Origin: Gammaproteobacteria bacterium
Lineage (GTDB): Bacteria; Pseudomonadota; Gammaproteobacteria; Pseudomonadales; Azotimanducaceae
Direction of reading: 5' to 3'
Length of the DNA stretch: 6,468 nt
Assembly (NCBI GenBank): GCA_003228415.1
Contig: QIDL01000544.1
Location: 1 to 6,468, forward strand
Part shown: positions 5,568-6,468 of the stretch, piece by piece
How the letters are laid out: each line of letters begins with the position of its first letter
Numbering within the stretch: the first letter of the stretch is position 1
Position numbers and translations under genes: made by a program
The notes under the pieces: generated by a model
The model's database searches: none
The model's input: only the letters and a program-made list of their open reading frames with translations
What the model was told of the DNA's origin: nothing

Positions 5568-6468
5568 ATGAGCTGGGAAAACGAAGTTCGAGAGCTGGAA
5601 CGGCGACGCCATCTTGCCAGGCAGCAAGGCGGCGCGGAAGGGATTGCCCGTCAACACGCCAAGGGTCGCTTGACCATTCGGGAGCGGATCGATGCTCTGC
5701 TCGATCAGGACTCGTTTCAGGAGCAGGGTAAGGCCACCGCGCTGCCGGACTACGATGACAACGACCAGCTTATTGGCTACGTACCGGCGAACTACGTCGT
5801 CGGATTTGGCAAGATCGACCAACGTCGTGTGGTTGTCGGCGGCGAAGATTTCACTCTAAAGGGCGGGTCACCCAATGCGGCGGGCCTGCGTAAGAGTGTC
5901 TATGCGGAGCACCTGGCCGTCCGCTACAAGGTGCCGCTGGTGCGCATGCTCGAAGGCGGTGGTGGCAGCGTCAAAGGCTCCCGCCGTAAGGGCGGCACCG
6001 TTGGCGAGCCTGTGCATACAGAGCCGCGCTTCAAGATCATTGCCGATGCGATGGGCCAGATACCGGTCGTCTCGGGAGCGATGGGGGCCGTTGCGGGATT
6101 TCCTGCAGGGCGACTGGTGGCGTCACACTTCTCGGTCATGACCCGATATACCGCTCAGATTCTCATCGGCGGTCCCGCTCTGGTCGAACGGGCCATAGGT
6201 GTACGTCTGAGCAAGGATGAACTGGGCGGTGTGGGTGTTCATGCGCTCAGCGGTGTGGTGGATAACGTTGCCGAAGACGAGCACGACGCGTTCCGCCAGA
6301 TTCGCCGGTTCTTGAGCTACCTGCCGAGCAATGTCTGGCAGCGGGCTCCACGAGTGTCCTCCAGCGATCCGGTGGAGCGGATGGAACAGGATCTGCTTGA
6401 CATAGTGCCTCGCGACTCCAATGCCCCTTTCGACATGCGGGCGATCATCGAAATGGTGATGGATGCAG
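5568..6468 (+). CDS. acyl-CoA carboxylase carboxyltransferase (beta) subunit, partial (C-terminus beyond right edge)
   Basis: The frame opens at ATG 5568 and runs 300 codons off the right edge without a stop; a full subunit is usually about 510-540 aa. It moves the carboxyl group from biotin to an acyl-CoA. The family opening is clear: RQHAKGRLTIRERIDALLD at 28-46, then GGEDFTLKGGS at 91-101. A glycine-rich LEGGGGSVKGSRRKGG at 128-143 stands where many family members have a GGARIQEG oxyanion loop. SKDELGGVGVHALSGVVDNVA at 215-235 and FLSYLPSN at 248-255 are standard landmarks. The MGAVAGFPAGRLVASHFSVM region at 172-191 replaces the common GPCAGGA form. I recall a carboxyltransferase subfamily with such GGGGSVK motifs, but its substrates are not known to me. 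The ribosome site is weak (13-bp spacer after the crotonase), so coupling is likely. Confidence 0.93.
   Translation, partial: MSWENEVRELERRRHLARQQGGAEGIARQHAKGRLTIRERIDALLDQDSFQEQGKATALPDYDDNDQLIGYVPANYVVGFGKIDQRRVVVGGEDFTLKGGSPNAAGLRKSVYAEHLAVRYKVPLVRMLEGGGGSVKGSRRKGGTVGEPVHTEPRFKIIADAMGQIPVVSGAMGAVAGFPAGRLVASHFSVMTRYTAQILIGGPALVERAIGVRLSKDELGGVGVHALSGVVDNVAEDEHDAFRQIRRFLSYLPSNVWQRAPRVSSSDPVERMEQDLLDIVPRDSNAPFDMRAIIEMVMDA

Noticed and set aside
4709..5569. 286-codon minus-strand open frame opposite the crotonase
   Set aside because: The plus strand carries an unmistakable crotonase. The antisense translation has no motif and no ribosome site that I can see.
5949..5990. Glycine-rich stretch of the carboxyltransferase read as a frameshift or low-complexity error
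   Set aside because: The frame continues with family motifs on both sides, so the loop is a real variant.
5544..6141. Short open frames on both strands at the right end
   Set aside because: They overlap the carboxyltransferase frame from 5568, which carries the family motifs and runs off the edge.

Overview
The window reads as chromosomal DNA of a GC-rich proteobacterium. A gamma- or betaproteobacterium is my best guess, from gene content and style only, since there is no rRNA or other taxonomic marker. It is densely coding, and no mobile element, tRNA, rRNA or CRISPR array is visible. Eight protein genes form two divergent blocks that meet in an 18-bp junction at 2714-2731.

Left block, minus strand (2713 down to 1): first a 366-aa cytoplasmic protein with a conserved GTRDRSWGIR motif, resembling the hydroxyneurosporene-synthase-like / DUF7064-DUF7065 group. 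After 56 bp comes a Tat-exported SMP-30/gluconolactonase-type beta-propeller. After only 4 bp comes a Tat-exported sugar phosphate isomerase/epimerase-type TIM barrel, cut by the left edge. The last two look like an exported sugar or sugar-lactone module. How the first protein relates to them is unclear.

Right block, plus strand (2732 to 6468): a 121-aa protein of unknown function, then 2 bp downstream a stand-alone biotin carboxylase (GTG start), a 74-aa biotin carrier protein, a crotonase-fold enoyl-CoA hydratase/isomerase, and an acyl-CoA carboxylase carboxyltransferase subunit cut by the right edge. BC, BCCP and CT together make a complete split biotin-dependent acyl-CoA carboxylase. With the crotonase embedded, the layout resembles catabolic clusters for leucine (liu), acyclic terpenes (atu) and, most closely in its split BC/BCCP, the Bacillus yngHA-yngHB-yngF-yngE set (gene order recalled, not checked). 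The likely logic is that an enoyl-CoA is carboxylated and the product is then hydrated or isomerised by the crotonase. The substrate cannot be read from the sequence.

The points most worth a second look are the unrecognised 121-aa protein coupled to the biotin carboxylase, its uncertain start in the very short divergent junction, a hairpin plus seven-T run between the BC and BCCP genes, and the non-standard active-site residues of the crotonase and carboxyltransferase. None of this proves a new system. The strongest candidate for something undescribed is the small protein as an accessory part of this carboxylase.
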